This document shows, one piece after another, positions 44,836 to 55,792 of a stretch of DNA of 64,000 nucleotides. Under the pieces are notes generated by a model, which made no database searches, was not told the DNA's origin, and saw only the letters and a program-made list of their open reading frames with translations. The position numbers and the translations under genes are program-made. The stretch is from Catenulispora sp. EB89 (GTDB lineage: Bacteria; Actinomycetota; Actinomycetes; Streptomycetales; Catenulisporaceae). Every line of letters begins with the position of its first letter. Positions within the stretch are counted from its first letter, which is position 1. Where the stretch lies: NCBI RefSeq assembly GCF_041261445.1, contig NZ_JBGCCU010000013.1, forward strand, positions 1 through 64,000. The letters are read 5' to 3'.

Positions 44836-46101
44836 ATGAGCGGCGCCGAGGGCACGGACAGCAGCATGGTCATCGTCGGTGCGAGCCTGGCCGGGGCCAA
44901 AACCGCCCAGGCCCTGCGCGAGGACGGCTGGGACGGGCCGATCGAGCTGGTCGGCGCCGAACACGACCTGCCGTACGAGCGTCCACCGCTGTCGAAGGGC
45001 TTCCTGCAGAGCAAGGAGGAGCGGGACAAGGTCTTCGTCCACGAGTCCGGCGCCTGGTACGTGGAGAACCAGGTCGGGCTGCGGCTGGGCCGCACCGCCG
45101 TGGCGGTCGACCGGGAGCGGCACGTGGTCCGCCTCGACGACGGCACCGAGGTCTCCTACGGCAAGCTGCTGCTGGCCACCGGCTCCGCGCCGCGGCGGCT
45201 GAACGTCTCTGGCGGCGACGCGAAGAACCTGCGCTACTTCCGCACGCTGCAAGACAGCGAGCGCACCAAAGAGGAGCTGATCCCGGGCTCCCGGCTGACC
45301 ATCGTCGGCGCCGGCTGGATCGGGCTGGAGGTCGCGGCGGCGGCGCGCGAGAAGGACGTCGAGGTGACGGTGCTGGAGGCGCTGGAGCAGCCGCTGCTGC
45401 GGGTGCTCGGGCCGGAGGTCGGCGCGCAGTTCGCCGCGCTGCACCGGGCGCACGACGTGGACCTGCGCCTGGGCGCCGGCGTGGACTCCTTCACGCTGCA
45501 GGACGTGGACGGCGTCGAGCAGGCGACCCGGGTCCGGCTGGCCGACGGGACCGAGATCGAGGCCGACCACATCCTGGTCGCGGTCGGCGCCGCGCCGAAC
45601 ACCGGGCTGGCCGAGGCCGCCGGGCTGGAGGTGTCGAACGGCATCGTGGTCGACGCCACCCTGCGGACCTCGGACCCGGACGTGTTCGCCGCCGGCGACG
45701 TCGCCAGCGCCTGGCACCCGTTCTACGACGAGCCGATCCGGGTCGAGCACTGGGCCAACGCGCTGAACCAGCCGAAGGTCGCGGCGGCGTCGATGATGGG
45801 GGTCACCGACCTGAAGTACGACCGACTGCCGTACTTCTACACCGACCAGTACGACCTCGGCATGGAGTACGTCGGGCACATCCCGGCCTCGGGGTACGAC
45901 GAGGTGGTGTTCCGGGGCGACCCCGCTTCCGGGGCGTACATGGCGTTCTGGCTGGCCGGCGGGAAGGTGCTGGCCGGGATGAACGCGAACGTGTGGGACG
46001 TGGTGGACGAGGTGCGGAACCTGATTCTGGGGCGGGCCACGGTGGATCTGACGCGGCTGCGGAATCCGGCGGTGCCGCTGGCCGAGGTCGCGGCGCGGTG
46101 A
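44836..46101 (+). CDS. FAD-dependent oxidoreductase, ferredoxin-reductase type
   Basis: 421 residues from ATG 44836, preceded by GGAGGAC. Two Rossmann folds: FAD motif [17 protein letters not shown] and NAD motif [15 protein letters not shown], with ATGSAPRRL and VFAAGDVA linking them; a C-terminal reductase domain (about 325-415) follows. This is the rubredoxin/ferredoxin reductase family (BphA4/putidaredoxin-reductase type), passing electrons from NADH to a ferredoxin. No ferredoxin or P450 gene is adjacent. Confidence 0.92.
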   Translation: MSGAEGTDSSMVIVGASLAGAKTAQALREDGWDGPIELVGAEHDLPYERPPLSKGFLQSKEERDKVFVHESGAWYVENQVGLRLGRTAVAVDRERHVVRLDDGTEVSYGKLLLATGSAPRRLNVSGGDAKNLRYFRTLQDSERTKEELIPGSRLTIVGAGWIGLEVAAAAREKDVEVTVLEALEQPLLRVLGPEVGAQFAALHRAHDVDLRLGAGVDSFTLQDVDGVEQATRVRLADGTEIEADHILVAVGAAPNTGLAEAAGLEVSNGIVVDATLRTSDPDVFAAGDVASAWHPFYDEPIRVEHWANALNQPKVAAASMMGVTDLKYDRLPYFYTDQYDLGMEYVGHIPASGYDEVVFRGDPASGAYMAFWLAGGKVLAGMNANVWDVVDEVRNLILGRATVDLTRLRNPAVPLAEVAAR

Positions 46102-46113
46102 GCAGGAACGAGC

Positions 46114-46683
46114 TCAGAATTCGAGATCGTTCTCGTTGATGCACACGTTCAGGAACGTGATGTTGGTGGTGCTGAGGTTGTAGAGGATCCCGTGCGGATC
46201 CATCTTCCACTGCTCCCCGCGCACCCCGACGTTCGACCAGATCCCCTCGGCCCACCAACCGCCCTCGTTGTCGGCCGCGCGGATCTGGTTGGACAGGCCG
46301 TAGTCGCGCAGGTCCAACAGGTTGTTGGTGTTCTCCCACGGGCACCACAGCGATCCGGTGCTCAGGCGCACGCCGGAGGCGACGACGTTGGACGTGGTGT
46401 AGAGGCAGACTTCGCCGGTGCTGCATCCGGCGAAGTCGTAGGCCACGGCGCTGCCGGGGGCCGTCGGCGGCTTGTAGGTGAGGGTGACGCCTTCCTTGGC
46501 GTAGTGGATCGAGTCACCGTCCACCACTCCCCCGGGCTTGCGGGCGAGCTGCGCACTGATGGAGTCCTGGACCCACTTCTGCCCGGAGTCGATCGAGGCG
46601 GACGCCGGATCGGCGGCCAGCGCCGCGGAGAAGACCAGCAGTACACCCGCCAGAAGCGCGAGCATGGAACGCTTGCGAAGCAT
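46114..46683 (-). CDS. Small secreted Cys-containing protein, peptidase-inhibitor-I36-like
   Basis: 189 residues from ATG 46683. A signal peptide (about 1-30, ASA-SI) then a mature region with four cysteines (GCSTGEVCLYTT, LWCPWEN, LNVCINEN). C-x5-C-L-Y-T followed by Gly/Trp-rich turns resembles the family I36 (SMPI-like) metalloprotease inhibitors of Streptomyces. The first 40 mature residues are unlike the family. Inhibitor activity is inferred. Convergent with the flavoprotein gene (12 bases between stops). Confidence 0.7.
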   Translation of the reverse strand: MLRKRSMLALLAGVLLVFSAALAADPASASIDSGQKWVQDSISAQLARKPGGVVDGDSIHYAKEGVTLTYKPPTAPGSAVAYDFAGCSTGEVCLYTTSNVVASGVRLSTGSLWCPWENTNNLLDLRDYGLSNQIRAADNEGGWWAEGIWSNVGVRGEQWKMDPHGILYNLSTTNITFLNVCINENDLEF

Positions 46684-46786
46684 GATGCCCCATTCGTCGC
46701 CGACATGACCCGACGGAGATTCAGAGTCCTGTCGGGCGAGGTCGGCTGTCAATGAAGTGTCCTGAAACGGACAGCGGTTCCACGCC

Positions 46787-47959
46787 CTAGCTGAGTCCGG
46801 CGGCGCGCGCCCGGGAGACCACCGGTCCGATGGCCTCGGCCAGCGCGTCCACATCAGCCTTCGACGACGTGTGCCCCAGCGAGAACCGCAGCGACCCGCG
46901 GGCCGGCTCGCCGTCGACCCCCATCGCCAGCAGCACGTGGCTCGGCTGGGCGACGCCGGCCGAGCACGCCGAGCCGGTCGAGCACTCCACGCCGCGGGCG
47001 TCCAGCAGCATCAGGAGGGAGTCGCCCTCGCAGCCCGGGAAGGTCATGTTCGCGATGCCGGGCAGGCCGGTCCCGACGCCGCGGTCGCCGTTCACCACCG
47101 CGTCCGGTACCTCGGCGCAGACCCGCGCGATCAGGTCGTCGCGCAGGCCCGCCAGCGTCTCGGCCTTGGCCTCGCGGTCCTTCACCGCCTCCACGACGGC
47201 GGCCGCGAAGCCCGCGATGGCCGGGGTGTCCAGGGTGCCGGAGCGCACGTCGCGCTCCTGGCCGCCGCCGTGCAGCACCGGGACCGCCTGGATCTTGCGG
47301 CCCAGGAGCAGGGCGCCGACGCCGATCGGGCCGCCGATCTTGTGCGCGGTGAAGGTCATCGCGGACAGGCCGCTGGCGCTCCAGTCCACGTCCAGCGCGC
47401 CTACGGCCTGCACGGCGTCCGAGTGCGCCGGGATGCCGTACTCGTGGCAGACGGCGGCCAGGTCGCGGACCGGTTGGACCGTCCCGACCTCGTTGTTCGC
47501 CCACATCACCGTGGCCAGGGCCACGGAGTCCGGGTCGCGCTCGATCGCCGCGCGCAGCGTCTCGGGGTGCACCCGGCCCAGGGAGTCGACCGGGAGCCAG
47601 TCGATCTCGGCGCCCTCGTGCTCTGCCAGCCAGCTCAGCGGGTCCAGGACGGCGTGGTGCTCGATCTTGGCGGCCAGCACGCGCCGGCGGCGGGGGTCGG
47701 CGTCGCGGCGGGCCCAGTACAGGCCCTTGACCGCCAGGTTGTCGCTCTCGGTCCCGCCCGAGGTGAACACCACCTCGGAGGGACGCGCCCCCAGGGCCTC
47801 GGCGATCTGTTCCCGGGACTCCTCCACCACGCGCCGGGCGGCGCGGCCGGCGGCGTGCAGGGAGTTGGCGTTCCCGGTGCGGCCCAGCCGAGCCGTCATC
47901 GCGTCGACGGCGGCCGGGAGCATGGGGGTCGTCGCGGCGTGATCCAGATATACGGCCAT
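46787..47959 (-). CDS. Cysteine desulfurase
   Basis: 390 residues from ATG 47959 ([13 protein letters not shown]; the longer frame upstream is not conserved). PLP Lys207 in TFTAHKIGG; catalytic Cys332 in STGSACSAG; His-rich KIEHHAV. IscS/NifS-type class V enzyme that takes sulfur from cysteine for Fe-S clusters and, via MnmA, tRNA thiolation. A symbol is withheld because iscS and nifS cannot be told apart here. Confidence 0.95.
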   Translation of the reverse strand: MAVYLDHAATTPMLPAAVDAMTARLGRTGNANSLHAAGRAARRVVEESREQIAEALGARPSEVVFTSGGTESDNLAVKGLYWARRDADPRRRRVLAAKIEHHAVLDPLSWLAEHEGAEIDWLPVDSLGRVHPETLRAAIERDPDSVALATVMWANNEVGTVQPVRDLAAVCHEYGIPAHSDAVQAVGALDVDWSASGLSAMTFTAHKIGGPIGVGALLLGRKIQAVPVLHGGGQERDVRSGTLDTPAIAGFAAAVVEAVKDREAKAETLAGLRDDLIARVCAEVPDAVVNGDRGVGTGLPGIANMTFPGCEGDSLLMLLDARGVECSTGSACSAGVAQPSHVLLAMGVDGEPARGSLRFSLGHTSSKADVDALAEAIGPVVSRARAAGLS

Positions 47960-48097
47960 GATTAGCTGCGATTCTAAGGGCTGGCTGAGTGTGGCGGTTG
48001 TCGTGTCCGGCGCCGCCCGGTCCACGGGGATCACCCGGACGCCGGAGGGCACGCGGAAACGGGGGGCTGTTACCGCCCGCCGCTATCGCCAAGGCGG

Positions 48098-49156
48098 TCA
48101 GCCCAGCGTGTATTCCCCGCGCAGCGCGGCCAGGATGATCCGGGCCGGGAAGACCGAGCCGGGGAAGCTGAAGTGGATCCCGTCGTGCTGCCGCGCGAGG
48201 ACCCGGTGACCGGCGGCATCGGTGAGGTAGTCGGTGTAGTGGCCGTGGTCGGAGGTCGGCCCGGCGACGTCCACATAGCGGAGCCCGGGGACGTTCGGCA
48301 CGGCCGCGCGCACGGCGTCGTTGATGCGCGCGAAGATGTGGATCCAGGGCGCCGAGCGCGGGACCGGCGGGCCGACCCAGTAGACGCGGCGCTGCGGGTC
48401 GCCGGCGATGAAGTCGCGGGAGACGGCTTCGACGCGGCGCGCGTACTCGGCGTTCCAGGCGTTCGAGCCGACGTCGGCGCCGTGCAGCGGCCAGCCGTCG
48501 TTCGCGCCGAGGACCATGATCACCACGTCCGGGTCGAAGGCCGCGGCGTCCTGCGCGGCCTCGTCCGACCAGTCGAACACGGACGGCTGGGTGAGGCCGG
48601 TGCCGTTCCGGGCCTGGACCCGGACCTCGGCCGGGAGGTGGTCGGCGGCTACCAGGCGGGCCAGCTGCTGGCCGTCGAAGTCGGAGAGGGAGTCGCCGGT
48701 GACCAGGATGCGGAGCGGGTCGTCGGCGGTGGCGTGGCGGACGGCGGCGCCGACCGGGGCCAGGCGGGGCTCGGGGGCGGAGTCGGTGGTGGACGCGGTT
48801 CCCGACGTTGCGGCGGTGTTGGCGGCTGGGGCGCCGGGGGTGGTCGGCGGCGGCTCGGCGACCGGCTGGAGGCGGTCCGCGTCCTGCTCCAGGTGGGTGC
48901 GGTGGCCGTCACCGGTGAGGCTGTCGGGGTGGCCGAGCATCGCGTCCAGGGAGCTGCGGGGGCGGTTCAGGTCCAGGGCGCCGGCGACGGTGTCCAGGGG
49001 GTGCGCGAACGCCAGCAGGAGGTCGCGGGTCGGGCCGGGCTGCATGCCGAGGCCGGCGCGGACGACGCCGGCGGTGTTCAGGAGCAGCGCGGTGATGAGG
49101 GCGATGCGGATGACGCGGCCGGCTTGGCGCGCTGTGGTGAGGGGTTCCTCGGACAC
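48098..49156 (-). CDS. Membrane-anchored SGNH hydrolase-type protein
   Basis: 352 residues. An N-terminal membrane helix (about 16-34), a Pro/Ala-rich stalk (about 95-140), then an SGNH/GDSL domain with S156 (GDSLSD), N219 (GAND) and D325-H328 (DGIHFS). Gly of block II is not obvious. Its start is 9 bases past the MBOAT stop. In AlgI/AlgJ-AlgX or PatA/PatB-type systems an MBOAT protein moves acetyl across the membrane and an SGNH partner transfers it to a glycan; the same is likely here. Confidence 0.82.
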   Translation of the reverse strand: MSEEPLTTARQAGRVIRIALITALLLNTAGVVRAGLGMQPGPTRDLLLAFAHPLDTVAGALDLNRPRSSLDAMLGHPDSLTGDGHRTHLEQDADRLQPVAEPPPTTPGAPAANTAATSGTASTTDSAPEPRLAPVGAAVRHATADDPLRILVTGDSLSDFDGQQLARLVAADHLPAEVRVQARNGTGLTQPSVFDWSDEAAQDAAAFDPDVVIMVLGANDGWPLHGADVGSNAWNAEYARRVEAVSRDFIAGDPQRRVYWVGPPVPRSAPWIHIFARINDAVRAAVPNVPGLRYVDVAGPTSDHGHYTDYLTDAAGHRVLARQHDGIHFSFPGSVFPARIILAALRGEYTLG

Positions 49157-49165
49157 TGCGTACTC

Positions 49166-50566
49166 CTAGAACCGGAAGTAGATGAAGGGCGCGACGCCTT
49201 GTCCTCCGCTTACCGCGGCGATCACCAGGAGGAGCACGCCGAGGGAGACGCCCTGCGCGTAGACCGGGAGGGTGACGAACGCTTCGCGCAGGCGTGCGCC
49301 GGTGCCTCTGGGGATCCACTGCACAGCGAGTGCGGCGGCGATGAGGACGACGATGGCCGGCGTGACGATGCCGGTGCTCGGGCCGCCGGCGAAGAGGCGT
49401 CCCAGGACGGCGAAGGCGGTGCCGAGGTCCGGGGCGCGGAAGAAGACCCACGCCAGGCAGACCACGTGGAAGGTGACGATGCGCGCCACTGTGGTCTTCA
49501 CAGGCTGGGGAATCCTTATAGCGAACGGCATCGCGGGCCACGCACGTTCCACCGCCAAGCCCACGCCGTGGATGCCGCCCCAGATGACGAACGTCCACGC
49601 GGCGCCGTGCCAGAGGCCGCCGAGGAGCATGGTGAGCATCAGGTTGCGGTACGTCTTAAGGCTCCCGCCGCGGTTCCCTCCCAAGGGGATGTAGAGGTAG
49701 TCGCGGAGCCATCTGGAGAGCGTCATATGCCAGCGTCTCCAGAAGTCCTGCAGAGAACGCGCGGTGTAGGGGCGATCGAAGTTGTCGGGGAAGCGGAACC
49801 CCAAGAGCAGCGCCAGGCCGATCGCCATGTCCGTATAGGCGGAGAAGTCGCAGTAGATCTGGACGGCGTATCCATAGACGGCCATAAGCGTTTCGGTGCC
49901 GTTGTGCGCCTGGGGCGTGCCGAAGACCGGCTCGACGAGCTTCGTGCCGATCATGTCGGCCACGACCATCTTCTTCACCAGGCCGCCGACGATCAGGCCG
50001 AAGGCGCGCGCGGCGGGGATGCGGTTCGGGTCGCGCGGGCCGGACAGCTGCGGGACGAACTCCGAGGCGCGGACGATCGGGCCCGCGACGAGGTGCGGGA
50101 AGAAGGACGCGTAGATGGCGTAGTCGAGGGGCTTGGCCAGCGGGGTGCGGCCGCGGTGGACGTCGACGACGTAGGAGATGGCCTGGAACGTATAGAAGGA
50201 CACTCCTACAGGCAGGACCAGGTGTAGCAGCCCTAAGGAGAGTCCCAGGGAACTGCTGACGGAGTCGCTGAAGAAGTCGAGGTATTTGAAGACGCCGAGG
50301 GTGCCGAGGTCCAGGGTGATCGCGGCGATCAGCGCCGTTCTGCGGACCTTCTCCGAGGCCTGACGGGTGATGACGGTCGCCGCGAGTTGGTTGACGACGG
50401 TGGAGCCCGCCAGGAGGAACACGTAGTGCCAGTCCGCGGCCGCGTAGAAGTAGTACGAGGCGGCGAGGATGCCCGGCCGCCACAGGCGCTGACGGGGCAT
50501 CAGGGCCCAGGACAGCGGCAGGACGACGGCGAAGAAGAGCGCGAACTGCACGGTGGGGAAGATCAA
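49166..50566 (-). CDS. MBOAT-family O-acyltransferase (AlgI-like)
   Basis: 466 residues, about ten to twelve membrane helices. AlgI hallmarks: FPHLVAGPIVRASEF, YCDFSAYTDMAIGLALLLGF, FWRRWHMTLSRWLRDYLYIPLGGNR, and active-site His320 in GGLWHGAAWTF. It passes acyl groups to an exported acceptor, with the SGNH protein as the downstream partner. Which polysaccharide is modified is not shown; no biosynthetic glycosyltransferases are adjacent. Confidence 0.92.
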   Translation of the reverse strand: MIFPTVQFALFFAVVLPLSWALMPRQRLWRPGILAASYYFYAAADWHYVFLLAGSTVVNQLAATVITRQASEKVRRTALIAAITLDLGTLGVFKYLDFFSDSVSSSLGLSLGLLHLVLPVGVSFYTFQAISYVVDVHRGRTPLAKPLDYAIYASFFPHLVAGPIVRASEFVPQLSGPRDPNRIPAARAFGLIVGGLVKKMVVADMIGTKLVEPVFGTPQAHNGTETLMAVYGYAVQIYCDFSAYTDMAIGLALLLGFRFPDNFDRPYTARSLQDFWRRWHMTLSRWLRDYLYIPLGGNRGGSLKTYRNLMLTMLLGGLWHGAAWTFVIWGGIHGVGLAVERAWPAMPFAIRIPQPVKTTVARIVTFHVVCLAWVFFRAPDLGTAFAVLGRLFAGGPSTGIVTPAIVVLIAAALAVQWIPRGTGARLREAFVTLPVYAQGVSLGVLLLVIAAVSGGQGVAPFIYFRF

Positions 50567-50666
50567 GGCGGCTGTCCCGGGTGGCCGTTTTCGTCAGGAA
50601 GGGTCGCAATACCCAACGAAACAGAACACCGACGGTCACGGTCTTCCCAGCGATCGAGATCGCTCT

Positions 50667-50672
50667 TAGCGT
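50667..50672 (+). promoter_or_regulatory. Candidate -10 box of a leaderless kinase promoter
   Basis: TAGCGT lies seven bases before the ATG at 50680, with TTCCCA 17 bases upstream. No Shine-Dalgarno sequence. Confidence 0.4.
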
Positions 50673-50679
50673 GTGCGGT

Positions 50680-52312
50680 ATGGCACCGCTGAGTGGGGAC
50701 GACCCGCGCCACCTGGGCGGTTTCCGGGTCCTGACGCTGCTGGCCGTGGGCGGGATGGGGCGCGTCTACCTGGCGCTGGGGCCGGACCGGAGGGCGGTGG
50801 CGCTGAAGGTGGCGCGGCCGGAGTTCGCGGCCGACGCGCGGTTCCGGGCCCGGTTCCGGCGGGAGGTGGAGACGGCTCGGGAGGTGGGGGGCGAGGGTTC
50901 GGGCGGTGGCGGGGGTTCGGGCGGCGGCAGCGACGGCGCGGCCGGCAGCGGCGGCAGTGGCGGTGGCGCGCCCGGCCGAAGCCGTGGCACGGCACTGATC
51001 GCCCCGGTGGTCGCGGCGGACGCGGACGCGGAGCTGCCATGGCTGGCGTCGGAGTACGTACCGGGACCGTCGGTCACGGACGCGGCGATGGAGTTCGGAC
51101 CGCTGGGCGACGCGGGCCTTCGTACCCTGACGCACGGCCTGGCTCTGGCCCTGTCCGAGGTCCACGCGGCAGGGGTGGTACACCGGGACGTGAAGCCCTC
51201 GAACGTGCTGCTGGCCCGCGACGGACCGCGGCTGATCGACTTCGGCGTCGCCCGCGCCCTCGACGACATCGGCCTGACCAGGGTCGGAGCCCTGATCGGC
51301 TCCCCGGGCTTCCTGTCCCCGGAGCAGGCGGTCGGCGAGCCGGCGACGTTCGGCTCGGACGTGTTCGCCCTGGCCGCGGTGGTCGCCTACGCGGCCCGCG
51401 GCCAAAGCCCCTTCGGCGCCGGCGACGGAGCGGCACTGCTCTACCGCGTGGTGCACGAGCCGCCGAAGCTCGACGGCCTCCCCGCCGACCTGACGGAGGT
51501 GCTGGCCGCATCCCTTGCGAAGGACCCCGCCGAACGCCCGACAGCACCCGAGATCGCAGCCCTCGTCGCACCGGCCGACCCCTGGCTCCCCGACGCGGTG
51601 CTCGACGACATCGCCCGCCGCGAGGCCGAACTCGCGGCATGGCTGGAGGTCACGGCCGCCGATCCGCCGCGCACCATGGCGCACCCGGAGCCGACCGCCT
51701 TCGACTCGGTCGCCGCCACCGCGCTCGATGTGGCGAACACGCCGACGCCGCTGCCGAAGCGCATCGGCGGCCGACGGCGGGTGCTTGAGGGAGCCGCAGC
51801 CGTCGCGCCGCCCGAGCAGATATCCGAGCAGCCACATGACTCCGCAGCGCCGCCCGACCAAGCATCTGAGGCACCACAACAGGGCAGTGCGCCAGCCGGC
51901 CGCATCCGCCAACCCGGCCTCCCGCGCGCATCGACCGCACACTCAGACCTCGCCGACACCGCATCCCCCGCCCCCGAGCCGGGCGCGCCGGCCACGCCCC
52001 CCGGCGCCGCCTACGCCGCGTTCCTCCTCGACTCGAGTCCCGAGCCGGCTCCCCCGCCTGAACCCGCCGCGCAGCCCCTCACCCACCACCGCGCCCCGCG
52101 CCGCCGCCGCTTTCCGGTCTACGCCGCCCTCGGAGCCCTCCTGGGCGCCGCCGTGGCCGCCGGCGTCCTGCTGATCCCCGGCGGCGGCCACGGTGCCCCG
52201 GGGCCGTCGCAGGGGCCGGTGGGCACCAGCTCCGTCGGTGCGCCGGGGACGCAGAAGGCCGCTTCGCCCACCGCGGCGGGTGGGGGAAGCGGCCTCGGGA
52301 GCCGGGCGGGGA

Positions 52313-52341
<29 letters not shown>
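50680..52341 (+). CDS. Membrane Ser/Thr protein kinase with Gly/Ser-rich insert
   Basis: 553 residues from ATG 50680; the longer frame is divergent-promoter sequence. The kinase domain (about 14-290) is complete: VGGMGRVY loop, Lys43, HRDVKPSN (168-175), DFG (187-189), APE-like SPEQAVG. A 30-residue Gly/Ser insert (70-104) sits between helix C and the next strand, unusual for PknB-type kinases. A Pro/Ala-rich juxtamembrane region (about 360-475), one helix (478-499) and a short exterior tail with no sensor domain follow. The last 29 bases overlap etfA tail to tail. Confidence 0.9.
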
Positions 52342-53263
<922 letters not shown>

Positions 53264-53276
53264 TTTCCAAGCTCCC

Positions 53277-54056
53277 TTAGATGAACTTCTGCGCGGACAG
53301 GAACTCGGCGAGCTTCACGCCGCCGTCGCCCTCGTCGGCCACCTTCACGCCGGCGCTGCGCGGCGGGCGCTGCGCGGCGTCGGCCACCGCCGTCCAGGCA
53401 CCGGCCGCGCCGACCTGGGCCGCGTCGATGCTCGCCGAGGCCACGTCGAGCTGCGCGATCGGCTTCTTCTTGGCCGCCATGATGCCCTTGAAGGAGGGGT
53501 AGCGCGGCTCGTTGATCTTCTCGACCACCGACACCACGGCCGGCAGCGTGGCCTTGACCACGTCGTGCCCGTAGTCGGTGAGCCGGTTCACGGTGATGTC
53601 GGTGCCGTCGATCTCCACCTTCGAGGCGAAGGTGAGCTGCGGCACGCCCAGGCGCTCGGCCAGCATCGCCGGGACCAGCGAGGTGCGGGCGTCGGAGGCC
53701 TCCGAGCCCAGGATCACCAGGTCGTACTCGGTGGTGCCCAGGGCCTGCGCGATGGCGTAGGAGGTGGCGACGGCGTCGGAGCCGGCCAGCGCCGGGTCCG
53801 AGAGCAGGATGCCGGAGTCCGCGCCCATCGACAGCGCCTTGCGCACCGCGGCGTCGGCGCCGTCGGGGCCCATGGTCAGCACGACCACCTCGCCGCCGTG
53901 CGCCTCGACGAGCTTGAGCGCCTCCTCGATGGCGAACTCGTCCATCTCGTTGAGCACCGGGTTCGAGCTCTCCCGGTCCACGGTCAGGGTGTCCGGGAGG
54001 AGCCGCTTCTCGGCCTCCGTGTCCGGCACCTGCTTCACACAGACGACGATTTTCAT
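53277..54056 (-). CDS. etfB: Electron transfer flavoprotein subunit beta
   Basis: 259 residues from ATG 54056 (MKIVVCVKQVPDTEAEKRL, the standard EtfB start); AGGAGG precedes at 12-base spacing. AMP-binding subunit: TMGPDGADAAVRKALSMGAD and LGSEASDARTSLVPAMLAE are recognisable. Co-transcribed with etfA. Confidence 0.96.
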   Translation of the reverse strand: MKIVVCVKQVPDTEAEKRLLPDTLTVDRESSNPVLNEMDEFAIEEALKLVEAHGGEVVVLTMGPDGADAAVRKALSMGADSGILLSDPALAGSDAVATSYAIAQALGTTEYDLVILGSEASDARTSLVPAMLAERLGVPQLTFASKVEIDGTDITVNRLTDYGHDVVKATLPAVVSVVEKINEPRYPSFKGIMAAKKKPIAQLDVASASIDAAQVGAAGAWTAVADAAQRPPRSAGVKVADEGDGGVKLAEFLSAQKFI

Positions 54057-54389
54057 GATCGCTGTCCGACCTCCTGCTTGAGGGCTTCTCCGGTCTCTCC
54101 TGACGCAGCTTGCCATGGTCGGACCTGATTTTAATAAACAGAGCATCCGAACACGGGGGCAGGCCGGCGAGGCTTTCCACATATTCCGGTGCGGCCCGGC
54201 GGAAGCCGACGGTGCCGTCCGAGGGGATCGTATCCCGACAAAGTTACCGCTTGGTAGTGCCACAGGAAGCGACGCACGTCACGTCTCGGATGGGCCGGAC
54301 GGGGGAATACGTAAGGTGTTCGAGTGACTACTGGGAGAGATGGTGGCCAGCTAGGATGATCGGAACACGTTGACCAGGGGGTGGTGGCG
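54057..54389. other. Gene-free divergent promoter region
   Basis: 333 bases between etfB and the ESX-like pair. It is locally A+T-rich around 54127-54140 (ATTTTAATAAAC), a likely core of the etfBA promoter on the minus strand, but I cannot place a clear -35. No coding sequence seen. Confidence 0.5.
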
Positions 54390-54800
54390 ATGACCGGTCC
54401 GGGGTTCGCCTTCGAGGTGCGGCCGCCGTTGCTGACCGCGTACGCCGAGTCCCTGCACGCCCGCACGGCGGAGCTGGCGGCCGTCGGCGAGGCGGTCGCG
54501 GCGGTCCGAGTCGAGCGCGGGTGGTTCGGCAAACTGCCGCAATCAGGATTTCTGGCCGACCGGTATCGCGGGCATCAGGACGGCGTGCTCGCCGAAGTCG
54601 GGGATCTGGCCGTGTGGCTGGCGGCGGCGACACGCGGGCTGGCCGAGTCCGCGGGGCGCTATTCGTCGGCCGATCGGGTGGTTGCAGGGGTCGCGGGAGC
54701 GGTGGAGGCGGCGCTGGGAGTGGGGATCGAGATACCCGGGCCGGCCACGGCCTCTGATTCGGCTTCCTCGGATCCCCATTCGGATGACGAGGCGCCCTGA
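54390..54800 (+). CDS. ESX/EspC-like helical protein
   Basis: 136 residues from ATG 54390, with AGGGGG at 8-base spacing. An all-helical N-terminal 95 residues with alternating Ala/Leu heptads (AYAESLHARTAELAAVGEAV, LAVWLAAATRGLAESAGRY) fits the EspC-like branch of type VII secretion substrates, followed by an acidic Ser/Asp tail. No WxG in this one. It couples to the next gene through TGATG. No ESX ATPase or membrane gene is in the window. Confidence 0.6.
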   Translation: MTGPGFAFEVRPPLLTAYAESLHARTAELAAVGEAVAAVRVERGWFGKLPQSGFLADRYRGHQDGVLAEVGDLAVWLAAATRGLAESAGRYSSADRVVAGVAGAVEAALGVGIEIPGPATASDSASSDPHSDDEAP

Positions 54801-55690
54801 TGAACGGGGACGTCTTCGGCGCGGGCTACACGTGGGCGGTCGAGGAGCCGCCGAGGCTCGACACGAGCCTGACGCCGGTGCATCGGGCGGCGCCGAGCGG
54901 GATCGAGGGCGCGCTGGCGTCAGGGGTCGAATGGGTCCTGCGCGAGGTGGGGCTGCTGGACATCCTGGACCACGTGACCGGCGACGCCGAGGCGCTGCAC
55001 GGGGCGGCGGCGCTGTGGCTGGAGCAGGCGGTCGCGGTGCGGGGCATATCGTCGCGGCTGCGCCAGGACTGCGTGCCGGTCGCGGGAAGTTGGCGCGGGG
55101 AGGCCGCGCGCGCGTTCGGGACCACGATGGACGTCTACGTGGCGGCGCTGGACCGGCTCGCGTCCGGCATGGCGGCGACAGCGCACCTGCTCAACCGGGC
55201 CGGCGTGGCGGCCGGGGCGGCGCAGGACGCCGTGACCGGCATCGTCACCGACGCCGCGGCGTGGGCGGCGGCCGAGCTCGCGGCGACCGCGGTGGCCGAC
55301 GTGCTCACCTTCGGACTGGCCACGCTCGGGGGTGCGCTGGCCGAATCGGCGACGCTGGCGGGGTTCGTCGCGCGGGCCGAACGGATATCGGCGGAGTTCG
55401 CGGTGCTGGTCGAGCAGCTGGCGACCGAGCTGGCGGAGCTGAAGGCCGCACGGGACGCGATCGGCGCGGCGCGGGGGCTCAGCGCGCTGCGGGCCTTGCG
55501 GCAGGCGCAGGGCACGCTCGGCGAGTTGGGCGGCGCGGGCAGCCTGTTCCGCAGGCTGGAAGGCGCCACGGACGCGCTGCTCGGGCAGGTGGTGGGGCTG
55601 CCGCTCGGCGCGGATGGACCGCGGAGCCTCGGTTCGCAGATTAGGAGGACGATCTCCGGAGAAGCGGAGGGGATCGGCGAGGCGAGCTGA
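54800..55690 (+). CDS. WXG100-like large helical protein, probable type VII substrate
   Basis: 296 residues; ATG shares a base with the upstream stop. A WXG-like turn is seen in AGSWRGEAARAFG (about 94-106) inside a long helical hairpin (65-130). A hydrophobic Ala-rich region (about 140-195) and further coiled helices follow, and no toxin domain I recognise. The pair looks like a small-partner/large-substrate ESX unit. An alternative is a non-secreted coiled-coil complex. Confidence 0.6.
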   Translation: MNGDVFGAGYTWAVEEPPRLDTSLTPVHRAAPSGIEGALASGVEWVLREVGLLDILDHVTGDAEALHGAAALWLEQAVAVRGISSRLRQDCVPVAGSWRGEAARAFGTTMDVYVAALDRLASGMAATAHLLNRAGVAAGAAQDAVTGIVTDAAAWAAAELAATAVADVLTFGLATLGGALAESATLAGFVARAERISAEFAVLVEQLATELAELKAARDAIGAARGLSALRALRQAQGTLGELGGAGSLFRRLEGATDALLGQVVGLPLGADGPRSLGSQIRRTISGEAEGIGEAS

Positions 55691-55708
55691 TACCCGACGC
55701 AGCAAGCT

Positions 55709-55755
55709 AGTACTTGACACATGAGGGCAAGTACTGGACGCTACTCGTCAAGTAG
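55709..55755. promoter_or_regulatory. Promoter with three CAAGTA half sites
   Basis: AGTACTTG (55709-55716) and CAAGTACT (55728-55735) form a perfect inverted repeat with an 11-base gap; another TCAAGTAG is at 55748-55755. TTGACA (55714-55719) lies within the first arm, with GACGCT 17 bases on. A regulator bound here would block the promoter, perhaps the HTH protein encoded just downstream. Confidence 0.55.
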
Positions 55756-55792
55756 TAATCGAAGTTCTGGCAGCGAGGATGGGAGTCGAGTC

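Noticed and set aside
43776-46139. 787-residue plus-strand frame crossing mnmA and the flavoprotein gene
   Set aside because: It crosses two well-supported genes of opposite orientation and has no domain.
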